From assembly GCF_900129055.1 (NCBI RefSeq), contig NZ_FQUZ01000013.1:18043-82042 (forward strand): a DNA stretch of 64,000 nucleotides. The letters are read 5' to 3'. The position numbers were made by a program, and so were the translations under genes. Below are positions 35,807 through 44,389 of this stretch, in pieces (position 1 is the first letter of the stretch; every line of letters begins with the position of its first letter). The DNA comes from Lampropedia hyalina DSM 16112. Lineage in GTDB: Bacteria > Pseudomonadota > Gammaproteobacteria > Burkholderiales > Burkholderiaceae_C. The notes beneath the pieces are model-generated. The model was not told the origin of the DNA. It ran no database searches and worked only from the letters and a program-made list of their open reading frames with translations.

Positions 35807-37197
35807 TGGTTTGCTCCAGTCGTGCCTGTCGTGGCATTGTGGTGCAGCGCGGCGACGGCGCAGGAGGCCAGCCGCGACATGGGGCTGTCCGAACGCGAAT
35901 TGAGGATGACGGGCACGCGCGCACCCAGCACCAGCCCGGCACTTTCCGCATGGCTGATGAAGGTCAGTTGCTTGGCCAGCATGTTGCCAGCGTCGATGCC
36001 GGGCACAACCAGAATGTTGGCCTGTCCGGCCACGCCACCCTTGAGGCTCTTGGTGCGGGCCGCGCCCAGATCGACGGCATTGTCCATGGCCAGCGGGCCA
36101 TCGACCAGTCCACCACGAATCTGGCCGCGCTCGGCCATCTTGGAGAGCAGGGCCGCATCGATGGAGGACTGAATGGCGGGATTGACGGTCTCCACCGCCG
36201 ACAGCACGCCCACGCGCGGCTCCACGCCCAGCGAGAGGGCCAGGTCGATGGCGTTCTGCACGATATCGACCTTGGTGGCGAGGTCCGGGGCGATGTTGAT
36301 GGCCGCGTCGGTGACCATCACGGGTTCGGGCCGTCCCGGCACGTCCATCAGGAAGACGTGCGTGAAGCGGCGGCCGATGCGCAGGCCATGCACCTTGTCG
36401 AGCATGGGGCGCAGCAGGTCGTCGGTGTGCATATGCCCCTTCATGACGGTGGCCGCACGCCCTTCGTGTACCAGCTTGCAGGCGGTCAGGGCCGCTGCGG
36501 CATCGCCCTGGATGTCGATGATCTCGATGCCATCCAGCGAGGCTCCCAGTTGGGCCGCTGCGGCTTCGATGCCGCTTTTCTGGCCGATGAGAATGGGCAC
36601 GATGATGCCTTCGCGGGCCGCCAGCAATGCGCCGCCCAGCGAGTTGGCATCGTCGGGGCAGACCACGGCAACCGGTACGGCGGGCAGGGGGCGTGCCCTC
36701 TCCAGCAGGGCCTGAAAGTGGCGGTGGCGTTGCACCAGCAGGCCGGGCACTTCGATGTCGTCGCGCTCGAACTTCTGGGTGGGGGCAATGACTTCGGCTT
36801 CACCCGAGAGGATGAGCGCGTCGTCCTTGGGGCGCACGATTTCGGTTTGCAGGCGCACGGTGCCATCGTCGCGCTTGTCCAGCACGGTGACGCGGCACAG
36901 CAGTTCGTCGCCAGCGTGGGCACGGGTGTGGAAATCGACGCTCTGGCGGCGATAGAGGGTGCCGGGGCCTGGCAGCAGCGTGCCCAGCACGGCGGAGATC
37001 AGCGAGGCCACGAACATGCCGGGGGCAATGTTCTCGGGAACGCCGTCCCCGTCCACATCCTGACCGGGCAGGTGCATGGGGTTGTAGTTGCCGGAGGAGG
37101 CGGCGAACACATACAGGTCGTCCGGGGTGACCAGACGGTGCAGCTCGGCTGTTTCGCCCGGCATGATTTCGCTGAAGGTGCGATTGACAATGCGCAT
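35803..37197 (-). CDS. Bifunctional MaoC-like hydratase / phosphate acetyl(butyryl)transferase
   Basis: A 464-aa two-domain protein. Residues about 1-150 form a MaoC-like hot-dog domain, with the hydratase-type stretch YVFAASSGNYNPMHLPGQ (Asp/His region modified to Asn-Pro-Met-His) and NIAPGMFVASLISAV. Residues about 165-455 form a phosphate acetyl/butyryltransferase domain with MVTDAAINIAPDLATKV and NILVVPGIDAGNMLAKQL. The family is known as bifunctional enoyl-CoA hydratase/phosphate acetyltransferase. It sits between the PHA-synthase-like gene (1-bp gap) and ackA (4-bp overlap), suggesting acyl-CoA to acyl phosphate flow. Confidence 0.9.
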   Translation of the reverse strand: MRIVNRTFSEIMPGETAELHRLVTPDDLYVFAASSGNYNPMHLPGQDVDGDGVPENIAPGMFVASLISAVLGTLLPGPGTLYRRQSVDFHTRAHAGDELLCRVTVLDKRDDGTVRLQTEIVRPKDDALILSGEAEVIAPTQKFERDDIEVPGLLVQRHRHFQALLERARPLPAVPVAVVCPDDANSLGGALLAAREGIIVPILIGQKSGIEAAAAQLGASLDGIEIIDIQGDAAAALTACKLVHEGRAATVMKGHMHTDDLLRPMLDKVHGLRIGRRFTHVFLMDVPGRPEPVMVTDAAINIAPDLATKVDIVQNAIDLALSLGVEPRVGVLSAVETVNPAIQSSIDAALLSKMAERGQIRGGLVDGPLAMDNAVDLGAARTKSLKGGVAGQANILVVPGIDAGNMLAKQLTFISHAESAGLVLGARVPVILNSRSDSPMSRLASCAVAALHHNATTGTTGANQ

Positions 37198-37198
37198 G

Positions 37199-39694
37199 TC
37201 AGGCTTCCTTGTGGTTCGCGGTTTTCGCGGGCTGGCGGCGTGCCGCTGTGGCGGCCTTGGCGGTCTCGGCATTGGCCTGTGCGGTATCTGCCACGGCTTC
37301 GACGGCCGCCGGGGTTTCCAGCGGGTCGCTCAGCACATCCTCGGTGACGGTGGGCAGGCCCAGCACCTGCTGGAAGCGTTGCAGCAGGGCGACGGTGTTG
37401 TCGGACATTTCGCTGATGGCACCGGGGATGTAGCGCACGATTTCCACGGCCAGCGCGCGTTCGGCGGCATCGGGCAGCAGCGAAGGCAGGGTTTCGATGG
37501 CGCGTTCGCGTTCGTAGGTCACGATCAGGGTCTGTTCGTGAATGATCATGGCGCGGCGTTCGGCTCCCAGCGACTTGAATGGCTCGTCCTGGGTCAGCAC
37601 CTTGCTGGAGCGTTCCAGGCGGTCGCGGCGCACACCGCCACGGTTTTCGGCCAGCAGAATCAGCATGCGGATGACGGCCTCGACGAAGCCACCGCGCTCG
37701 ATGTTGAACAGGGCCGCTGCCACTTCGGGCAGGCTGCGCAGTTCATCATTGTTCTTGAGGGTGCGGCGTGCCTCGTGGGTGCGGCCAAAGGCGCGTGTCC
37801 AGGGCGTGCCCCACAGGCTGAAGAAGCTCAGTTCGTAGGCCATGTCGCGGCTGTCGCGCCAGAAGTCGATGGCCTGCGTGGTGGCATTGACCCAGAGCTG
37901 TTCCCAGGCCAGGAAGGGGTTGCTGGCAGCGGCCTTGTTGCGGGCGGTGCGCACGCCTTCGGCCAGCGAGGCTACCTGACCCATGACCGGGTTGCGCGAG
38001 GAGGCCAGGGCGCGGGTCAGACGCTGCGGGTGCAGGGCGCGGCTCATTTCGGCAGAGCTGTCGGTGACCATGGCCTTGACGAACGGGCGTGCCAGTGCGT
38101 CATACAGTTGCGCCTGCACTTCGGAGAAGCGGGCCACGGCGGCAAAGGGACGCTCGTCGGCGTAGCCGTCGTCCAGGGCGCGGATGTCGTCCAGCGTGCG
38201 CTCCACGAAGCCGACGGTGAAGTGCTTGCGGCCATTCTTTTCTTCCACGTCTTCGATGCGCATCTCGTACAGGCCGGGGGCCAGTGCCTCGATGGTTTGC
38301 AGCGTGGACGTGACTTCGGCGTGTTCCTTGCGGGCGATCTGCGAGGACACGAAGATGCCCAGGTGGCCCACCTGCTCATGCACCATGTAAACGATGCGCT
38401 GGCCCCGGATGCGGATTTCCTGCACGTCGGCGTAGGTTTCGGCAATCCAGTTGAGGGCCTGCTGGGGCGGGGTGATGTTGTCGCCGTGGCTGGCGAAGGC
38501 GATGATCGGGGCGCGGATGGCCTTCAGATCGACCGGGCGGCCAGGTTCGATGCGGGCCTCGTTCTTGGCCAGGCGGTTGCCGACGAACAGTTGCTCGACG
38601 ACCCAGCGGATTTCCGGCTCGGTGAGCAGGAAGAAGCCGCCCCACCATTTCTCGAACTCCAGGAAGACCTTGTCGCCCTTGTCGATGTCGCGGAACAGGT
38701 CGGTGTACTTGCGGAACAGCGTGCGCGAGGGGTTGAGCAGCTCGAAGTTGCCCACCAGGTGCGCGCCGTCGAAGATGCCGCCGCCCAGGTCGGAGACGAA
38801 CATTGGAATCCAGGTGCCACCCAGCACGCCACCGTTGTAGCGCATCGGGTTCTCACCGACCTTGCCTGCCCATGGGGCCACGGGTGCGCCGTTGATGACG
38901 ATGGGGCCGGTCAGGTCGGGGTTGGTGGCGGCCAGCAGCAGCGTGGCCCAGCCACCCTGGCAGTTGCCGGTGACGACAGGCTTGGATGCCTTGGGGTGGC
39001 GGCGCATGACTTCGCGCACGAAGGCGGCTTCGGCACGGGTGACGTAGGAGAGGTACTGTCCCGGCTCGGGGCGGCTGCGGAAGGCCACGAAGTACACCGG
39101 ATGGCCTTCGCGCAGGGCCACGCCCACCTGGCTGTCGGGCTTGAAGCCGCCGATGCCGGGGCCGTGTCCGGCGCGTGGGTCGATGATGATGTAGGGGCGG
39201 CGCGTGTCGTCCACCGTCACGCCTTCGGGCGGCACGATGCGCAGCAGGATGTAGTTGCAGGGGAAGGGCAGATCCTTGCCGTCCATGATGATCTCGTAGT
39301 CATAGATCAGCACGGGGGGGCAGTTGGCGGCTTCGTGTTCCAGGAAGATGTCGCCGCGCTTGCGCAGGGTGTCGGCCGTGAGGATGGCGCGTTCGGTGGC
39401 ATCGCGCAGGTATTCCTGCCAGGCCTGGGGCAGCTCGCCGCCACTTTGCTGAAGTTGCTGCACCAGCTTCTGGCCATCTTCCAGCAGGCTGCGCAGTTGG
39501 GCCGAATGCTCTTTCAGGATGCGTTCGCTGTGGCGCGAGGCAGCGCGGCTGAGAATGTCGCGGGTTTGCGAGTTGGCTTCCACTTCGTTGCGGAACTGTT
39601 CGGATTGCAGGCGCATGGCGTGCACCGCGTCGGTATCCGGGCGCAGGGGCACAGATTGTTGGCGGGGATCGAAAAGGTCAAAAATACTGGTCAT
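37199..39694 (-). CDS. DUF3141 protein, polyhydroxyalkanoate-synthase-like hydrolase
   Basis: An 831-aa protein whose central part (about 150-460) is an alpha/beta-hydrolase with a PHA-synthase-type triad: Cys245 in the lipase-like box GNCQGGW, Asp405 in HGDNITPP and His444 in EQVGHLGIF. A Cys in place of the usual Ser is the mark of PHA synthases. The N-terminal 120 residues are charged and helical, the C-terminal 350 are specific to DUF3141, and the tail is Ala/Lys-rich like phasin- or DNA-binding tails. It is first of the operon with MaoC-Pta, AckA and a hydrolase. Polymerase, depolymerase or transferase activity cannot be decided. Confidence 0.85.
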   Translation of the reverse strand: MTSIFDLFDPRQQSVPLRPDTDAVHAMRLQSEQFRNEVEANSQTRDILSRAASRHSERILKEHSAQLRSLLEDGQKLVQQLQQSGGELPQAWQEYLRDATERAILTADTLRKRGDIFLEHEAANCPPVLIYDYEIIMDGKDLPFPCNYILLRIVPPEGVTVDDTRRPYIIIDPRAGHGPGIGGFKPDSQVGVALREGHPVYFVAFRSRPEPGQYLSYVTRAEAAFVREVMRRHPKASKPVVTGNCQGGWATLLLAATNPDLTGPIVINGAPVAPWAGKVGENPMRYNGGVLGGTWIPMFVSDLGGGIFDGAHLVGNFELLNPSRTLFRKYTDLFRDIDKGDKVFLEFEKWWGGFFLLTEPEIRWVVEQLFVGNRLAKNEARIEPGRPVDLKAIRAPIIAFASHGDNITPPQQALNWIAETYADVQEIRIRGQRIVYMVHEQVGHLGIFVSSQIARKEHAEVTSTLQTIEALAPGLYEMRIEDVEEKNGRKHFTVGFVERTLDDIRALDDGYADERPFAAVARFSEVQAQLYDALARPFVKAMVTDSSAEMSRALHPQRLTRALASSRNPVMGQVASLAEGVRTARNKAAASNPFLAWEQLWVNATTQAIDFWRDSRDMAYELSFFSLWGTPWTRAFGRTHEARRTLKNNDELRSLPEVAAALFNIERGGFVEAVIRMLILLAENRGGVRRDRLERSSKVLTQDEPFKSLGAERRAMIIHEQTLIVTYERERAIETLPSLLPDAAERALAVEIVRYIPGAISEMSDNTVALLQRFQQVLGLPTVTEDVLSDPLETPAAVEAVADTAQANAETAKAATAARRQPAKTANHKEA

Positions 39695-40056
39695 GATTGC
39701 GTTGCTTCCGAGTTTTCAACAGGTCGGTCGAACCACACACGCCACCACCATGGTGAACGTGCAGCCGATGACATCAACAATGGCAGGCTGTGGAACATGG
39801 GTTGGGCCATTTTCCATGCGTGTTTGCCCCTGAAAAGAAAAAGTGACCAAGCCATGGTAGCTGCCCAAAAAGACAATGCGGTTACACAAAGGCCATTTGA
39901 AACATGTTGTGATGCAAGTCAAATGATACTACGTTGCACTGCAACATAAACAACAATTCCAAACCGCTGAAAAGCCACCAAAACCCCGTGCCGTGCGCAT
40001 GGGTGGTGAATTCACTATGATGCCAATCTGTGTGCTTTCTGCATCATCCCGTGACC
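39695..40056. other. Divergent intergenic region, DUF3141 operon / esterase
   Basis: A 362-bp non-coding region, poorer in GC than its neighbours, between the leftward DUF3141 operon and a rightward esterase gene. On the minus strand a -35-like TTGTTT, a 16-bp spacer and a -10-like TAGTAT are found (about 39927-39954). The spacer is filled by a palindrome, listed separately. No promoter for the esterase was recognised. Confidence 0.4.
39933..39945. promoter_or_regulatory. Palindrome GTTGCA-N-TGCAAC inside candidate promoter
   Basis: A perfect 6+6 bp palindrome around one central base occupies the spacer between TTGTTT and TAGTAT boxes on the minus strand, about 240 bp upstream of the DUF3141 start. 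A protein bound here would block RNA polymerase, so a repressor operator is the natural reading. TGCA-rich sites are plausible for a PhaR-type regulator, given the PHA-like operon, but that is inference; the phaR gene is not in the window. Confidence 0.35.
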
Positions 40057-41052
40057 ATGTCTTCTTCTCTCCATTCCGAACCACCCCTCTGGCTGCCCCG
40101 GCTGACCCCTGCCATGCGCCAGGTGGTGGAGCGCATTGCGCGTGCCCGCCACACCCCCATGCAAGAGCTGGGTGCGGTGCAGGCGCGTCGGGCCTATGCC
40201 ATGGGTTCGCAGACGCTGGAGTTGCCGGCCCTGGTTCTGGCCCAGGGAACCGAGCAGACCATTGTGGCGCGTGATGGCACGCCGCTGCGCGCACGCCTCT
40301 ATTGGCCATCCCCCAGCACGGAGCGGGCGACAGCGGCGGTGGCCCCGTTGCCTGTCGTGCTGTACCTGCATGGTGGGGGGTTCACCATCGGCAGTGTCGA
40401 GACGCACGACATTCTCTGCCGACGCATGGCCAGCCTGTCGGGGGCGGCCGTGGTGTCGCTGGATTACCGACTGGCTCCCGAGCGGCGTTTTCCGTGCGCG
40501 GTGCACGATGCCTTTGATGCACTGTGCTGGCTGGGGTCGCAGGGGCATGAATGGGGGCTGGATGGCCGACGGCTGGCCGTGGCGGGCGACAGTGCCGGTG
40601 GCACGCTGGCAGCCGTGGCGGCCATTCAGGCACGCGATGCCGGCATCGCCCTGGCCGCCCAGGTGCTGATCTACCCCGGCACCACCGCCCACCAGGACAC
40701 CGAGTCCCACCACTTCTATGCAACCGGCCCGGTGCTGAACAAACCGCTGATCGACTGGTTCTTCCGGCAGTACATCGACTGGGACGAGCGCACCGACTGG
40801 CGGTTCGCGCCCTTGCTGGCCCCGGAGCTGGAAGCCGTGGCCCCTGCACTGCTGGTGCTGGCCGAATGCGATCCGCTGGTGGATGAGGGCCTGGCCTATG
40901 CCGACCGGCTGCGGCTGGCCGGGGTGGACGTGGAACTGGAGTTGTATCGGGGCGTGGCCCACGAATTCATCAAAATGGGACATGCCTTGCCCGAAGCCAT
41001 GCAGGCGCACCGCGCGATTGCGGCCTGGCTCCAACGGGCCTTTTCACTCTGA
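40057..41052 (+). CDS. Alpha/beta hydrolase, hormone-sensitive-lipase-type esterase
   Basis: A 331-aa HSL-family (bacterial group IV) esterase. The oxyanion-hole motif YLHGGGFTIGS and nucleophile motif AVAGDSAGGTLAAV (Ser about 180) are intact, with Asp in ECDPLVDEG and His in GVAHEFIKMG completing the triad. No signal peptide, so probably cytoplasmic, acting on short-chain esters. The ATG at 40057 gives the family N-terminus; an in-frame start at 40030 would add nine residues. Confidence 0.9.
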   Translation: MSSSLHSEPPLWLPRLTPAMRQVVERIARARHTPMQELGAVQARRAYAMGSQTLELPALVLAQGTEQTIVARDGTPLRARLYWPSPSTERATAAVAPLPVVLYLHGGGFTIGSVETHDILCRRMASLSGAAVVSLDYRLAPERRFPCAVHDAFDALCWLGSQGHEWGLDGRRLAVAGDSAGGTLAAVAAIQARDAGIALAAQVLIYPGTTAHQDTESHHFYATGPVLNKPLIDWFFRQYIDWDERTDWRFAPLLAPELEAVAPALLVLAECDPLVDEGLAYADRLRLAGVDVELELYRGVAHEFIKMGHALPEAMQAHRAIAAWLQRAFSL

Positions 41053-41315
41053 AGCCGCTGCGAAGAACCCCGAAAAACCGGTGCAAATCCGTGCCCGAAT
41101 GCGAACCAGAGCCATTGGCTACATTCAGCAACAGATATTTGCAGGATTGCCCACCGGAAATCAGACCTTTGGTAGGTGTTTGGATTCTGCAAACCCATTT
41201 TTTCGCTACGATTGACGGCTGATTTGGGGGGTGTCTCTGACACGGCAGGTACAGCAGGTGTTGGCACACTATGGCCCCGATTGTTTTGCAACTTTATTCC
41301 TGAAGGAAACCATTC

Positions 41316-41585
41316 ATGGCAACTGCCTCCAAACGCGCACCCAACCCCGCATTCATGAAACCCCTCCAACCCAATGCGGCATTGGCTGCCGTGGTGGGTC
41401 AGGAGCCGTTGCCCCGCACCGAAATCGTCAAGAAACTCTGGGACTACATCAAGGCCCACAATCTTCAGGACCCGCAGAACAAGCGCAACATCAATGCCGA
41501 TGACACGCTGCGCCCCATTTTCGGCAAGGATCAGGTCACGATGTTTGAACTGCCCGGCCTGATTGGCAAGCACGTCAAGTCCTGA
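41316..41585 (+). CDS. SWIB/MDM2 domain-containing protein
   Basis: An 89-aa protein made almost wholly of a SWIB domain: LPRTEIVKKLWDYIKAHNLQ, DPQNKRNINADDTLRPIFG, then MFELPGLIGKHV. The domain is common in eukaryotic chromatin remodellers and in chlamydiae. Stand-alone or lysine-tail versions occur in Burkholderiales, where their role is unclear, possibly nucleoid-associated. The first 15 residues are basic and Pro/Ala-rich. A strong terminator follows 50 bp after the stop. Confidence 0.92.
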   Translation: MATASKRAPNPAFMKPLQPNAALAAVVGQEPLPRTEIVKKLWDYIKAHNLQDPQNKRNINADDTLRPIFGKDQVTMFELPGLIGKHVKS

Positions 41586-41637
41586 GGACACCGTTGCCCC
41601 GGCATTCCTGCCATACCGGATAAAAGCAGGAGACACA

Positions 41638-41679
41638 CGAGAAAAGCCCCGGCACACCCAAGTGCCGGGGCTTTTCTCG
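41638..41679. terminator. Bidirectional rho-independent terminator (SWIB / sfnB)
   Basis: A perfect 18-bp stem, CGAGAAAAGCCCCGGCAC and its complement, with a 6-nt loop (ACCCAA). The stem contains AAAA and TTTT runs so that a U-tract forms on either strand. It lies between the stop of the rightward SWIB gene and the stop of the leftward sfnB gene and should terminate both transcripts. Confidence 0.9.
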
Positions 41680-41706
41680 TTGTGATGCGGGGAAAATGCG
41701 GGGAAA

Positions 41707-42954
41707 TCAGTTCCAGGCGTTGCGGGGCGGATTCACGCCGTTGAGGTAGTAGTTGCCAATGTGGAAGTATTTCCAGCGCACCGGGTCGTGCAGGGTATGG
41801 ACGCGGGCATTGCGCCAGTAGCGGTCCAGTTGGTGCTGCTGGAGGGTGGAGCGGGTGCCTGCCAGCTCGAACAGGCGGTTGGTGGCTTCGATGGCGATCT
41901 GGGTGGTCAGCACCTTGGCTTCTGCGGTGGCGGTGGTGGCGGTTGCCACGCTGGCTTCGCCGGGGGCTGCAACGGCCTTGTCGATCAGGTCGCCGGCGCG
42001 CTCCAGCAGGGCTTCGGCGGCGTGCAGCTTGATTTTCAGGTCGCCAATGGCCTGGATGGTGAAAACGTCTTCGGCTGCGGTGGGCTTGTCGCTGTCGATC
42101 CACGGACGGCTTTTCGTCTGCACGAAATCAATCGTTTCGTCGATGGCCTGGCGGGCAATGCCTGCGTCGATGGCGGCCTGGATGATTTGCGAGATGGCAC
42201 CGGCGGCCGTGTGGTTGTGGAAGGCATCGATGATGACCACGCGGCTTTTGGGAACGCGCACCTGCTCGATCTGCACGCGACCGGATGCCGTGGTGCGCTG
42301 GCCGAAGCTCGACCAGTTGTTGGTGACGGTCAGGCCAGGGGCATCGCGCTGGGCGAATACCAGCGCGGCCTGGCCCTGGTCATTGACGGCGACGATGGGG
42401 ACGAGGTGTGCCAGCAGCGCGCCGGTGGTGTAGAACTTCTCACCCTGCACGATGACGTGGTCGCCATCATCGACAAAGCGCGTCTCGAAGGCGGCGACGT
42501 TCTTGCTGTTCAACTCGGAGAAGGCATTGCCGAAACGCCAGCCATCGAGCACCAGTCCGAACAGTTCCTTTTTCTGCTCCTCGGTGCCATCGAGTGCGAT
42601 ATGGGCCACCAGCGTGAGGTGGTTGTGGGCGATCTGGGCGATGCTGGAGTCGGCAGCGGCAATGATGGACGATACCCAGGCCACCGTGGAGTAGGAGGCT
42701 CCAACACCACCGTATTCCTTGGGTACGGTCAGCCCCCACAGGCCACTTTGCGAGTAGGCATCCAGCTCTTCAACGGGCAGATAGCCTTCACGGTCGCGCT
42801 CGGCAGCTCCGGTCAGGAATTGCGCCGCGAGTTGGCGGGCGATTTCCACGGCTTCGGCCTCGCTTTGCAGGCGATGCGCAGCAGTGGCAGGGATGGGGCG
42901 CGGGCTGAATGGCTCCGCAGAATTGACACGGGGACGGTGGCTGGATTGGGTCAT
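41707..42954 (-). CDS. sfnB: SfnB-family sulfur-acquisition oxidoreductase (acyl-CoA-dehydrogenase fold)
   Basis: A 415-aa flavoprotein of the acyl-CoA dehydrogenase/DszC superfamily, linked in pseudomonads to growth on dimethyl sulfone and other organosulfur compounds. Motifs include VPKEYGGVGASYSTVAWVSS, GNAFSELNS, WSSFGQRTTASG and C-terminal RYWRNARVHTLHDPVRWK. The start MTQSSHRPRVNSAEPF at 42954 is preferred over 42969. A sigma-54 promoter lies 49 bp upstream. It is the last gene of the leftward sulfur island and ends at a strong terminator. Its exact substrate is unproved. Confidence 0.88.
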   Translation of the reverse strand: MTQSSHRPRVNSAEPFSPRPIPATAAHRLQSEAEAVEIARQLAAQFLTGAAERDREGYLPVEELDAYSQSGLWGLTVPKEYGGVGASYSTVAWVSSIIAAADSSIAQIAHNHLTLVAHIALDGTEEQKKELFGLVLDGWRFGNAFSELNSKNVAAFETRFVDDGDHVIVQGEKFYTTGALLAHLVPIVAVNDQGQAALVFAQRDAPGLTVTNNWSSFGQRTTASGRVQIEQVRVPKSRVVIIDAFHNHTAAGAISQIIQAAIDAGIARQAIDETIDFVQTKSRPWIDSDKPTAAEDVFTIQAIGDLKIKLHAAEALLERAGDLIDKAVAAPGEASVATATTATAEAKVLTTQIAIEATNRLFELAGTRSTLQQHQLDRYWRNARVHTLHDPVRWKYFHIGNYYLNGVNPPRNAWN

Positions 42955-43002
42955 GGCAGTCCTTTGCAAAAAAGAGAGGAAATGAAATGTTGTCTATGCC
43001 AT

Positions 43003-43018
43003 TGCATTTCCTGTGCCA
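43003..43018 (-). promoter_or_regulatory. Sigma-54 (-24/-12) promoter of sfnB
   Basis: Minus-strand TGGCACAGGAAATGCA has the essential GG-N10-GC spacing and matches TGGCAC-N5-TTGCA at all but one position. It ends 49 bp before the sfnB start. It lies downstream of sfnR, so sfnB can be transcribed separately under the activator encoded just upstream. Confidence 0.75.
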
Positions 43019-43098
43019 TATTTTTATGGTTATAAATCAGTTGTTTGCGGCTTATTTGACAGGTCGGCTGGTGCAGGGTGGGCAGTTTGTGGAAGCAC

Positions 43099-43114
43099 TG
43101 TTGCTGTGGCAGCA
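43099..43114. promoter_or_regulatory. Candidate activator-binding site upstream of sfnB
   Basis: TGTTGC-TGTG-GCAGCA, an inverted repeat with one mismatch, centred about 90 bp upstream of the sfnB -24 element. It resembles TGTTGC-TGCC-GCAACA at 55403-55418, also upstream of sigma-54 promoters. The site overlaps the 3' intergenic edge of sfnR. It may be an enhancer site for SfnR or its degenerate paralogue; this is an inference from position and similarity. Confidence 0.4.
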
Positions 43115-43122
43115 GCAGGCGA

Positions 43123-44283
43123 TCAGTTCCAGCCCAGTGCCACGGGGTGCAGGGGCTTGCGCGGTTCCGCTGGACGGGAGGGGGCACTGGCGGTCGGGGC
43201 GTTGCCAACCCGCCGGTTCACGACCAGCTCGCCCAGTTCGATCAGGCGACTGCGCAACACGTTGCGGCTGATGCCCAGCAGGTCAGCGGTGTGAACCTGA
43301 TTGTGGTGGCAGAACTGGTAGGCGGTGCGCAGCAGCGTGGCATTGACGGCTTCGTGCAGGTCGGGTGTGCCGTGTTCCAGCAGGTGTTGCAGGGTGTGCG
43401 CCAGTTGCTGCATCGGGTCGGTGGCCGTGTGGCTGCGTCGTGGCTCCTGGTGGGGGTCGGGGTGGTTGAAGCGTGGCAGGGTGGCTGCCAGGTGCAGGTC
43501 GTTCGCGCCGATGCGGTTGCCGTGCCGCACCAGCAGCAGGGTGTGGTGGATGGCGTTTTCCAGTTCGCGGATGTTGCCGTGCCAGGGGTGGTCGCGCAGT
43601 TTCTGCTGGGCGGATTCGTCCAGCATGACAGGGCCTCTGCCCAGGCGGCGGCTGTAGCTGTCGATGAAGTGGCGTGCCAGCGGCAGGATGTCGCCGGGGC
43701 GTTCGCGCAGGGGCAGCAGGTTCAGGCTGACGACGTTGAGGCGGTAGAACAGGTCTTCGCGGAAGTTGCCGGCGGCAATGGCCTGCTCCAGTTGCACGTT
43801 GGTGGCGGCAATGACGCGCACGTCCAGACCAATGGGGCGGCGTGAACCCAGCCGCACCACTTCGCGCTCCTGCAACACCCGCAGCAGCTTCACCTGAATG
43901 GACAGGGGCAGGTCGCCGATTTCATCAAGGAACAGCGTGCCGCCATTGGCTTCCTCGAACCAGCCTGCCTTGGCCGAGACTGCGCCGGTGAACGCGCCTT
44001 TCTCATGGCCGAACAGTTCGGCTTCCACCAGCGATTCGGAAAACGCCCCGCAATTGACGGCCAGGAAGGGCTTGTGGGCGCGGTGGCTGAGGGCGTGAAT
44101 GTGACGCGCCAACAGTTCCTTGCCGGTGCCGGTCTCGCCGATGATGAGCACGCTGGCATCGCTGGGAGCGACCTGTTCGGTGTGGGCCAGCAGACGTTGG
44201 GACTGCGGGTCGCTGAACACCAGTGCGGTGGCGCGGATGGAGGTGGCCAGTGCCGGTGAGGGAGGAAGCGTGAGCAATTGCAT
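43123..44283 (-). CDS. sfnR: Sigma-54-dependent transcriptional activator SfnR
   Basis: A 386-aa enhancer-binding protein with an AAA+ domain (about 20-255) and a C-terminal Fis-type helix-turn-helix ([20 protein letters not shown]), but no receiver or sensory domain, as in SfnR of pseudomonads. All catalytic parts are intact: Walker A GETGTGKE, sigma-54 contact loop GAFTGA, Walker B LFLDEIGD, sensor AATNVQLE and the arginine pair in [11 protein letters not shown]. Being receiver-less, its activity is probably set by its level, as under sulfate starvation. It lies between ssuD and sfnB. Confidence 0.9.
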   Translation of the reverse strand: MQLLTLPPSPALATSIRATALVFSDPQSQRLLAHTEQVAPSDASVLIIGETGTGKELLARHIHALSHRAHKPFLAVNCGAFSESLVEAELFGHEKGAFTGAVSAKAGWFEEANGGTLFLDEIGDLPLSIQVKLLRVLQEREVVRLGSRRPIGLDVRVIAATNVQLEQAIAAGNFREDLFYRLNVVSLNLLPLRERPGDILPLARHFIDSYSRRLGRGPVMLDESAQQKLRDHPWHGNIRELENAIHHTLLLVRHGNRIGANDLHLAATLPRFNHPDPHQEPRRSHTATDPMQQLAHTLQHLLEHGTPDLHEAVNATLLRTAYQFCHHNQVHTADLLGISRNVLRSRLIELGELVVNRRVGNAPTASAPSRPAEPRKPLHPVALGWN

Positions 44284-44389
44284 GGTGGAGGGTCATCAGG
44301 CAAAAGAGGGGGAAGCCCATGCCCCGGCCATCGGGTGATGACCGCAAGCAGTGGCAGCGGAAGTGGGGCTGGCGGGTGAAATGCCGGGT

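Noticed and set aside
37088..39949. A 953-codon open frame on the plus strand opposite the DUF3141 gene
   Set aside because: It is antisense to a gene with a clear catalytic triad, its translation has no recognisable domain, and long open antisense frames are expected in GC-rich coding DNA.
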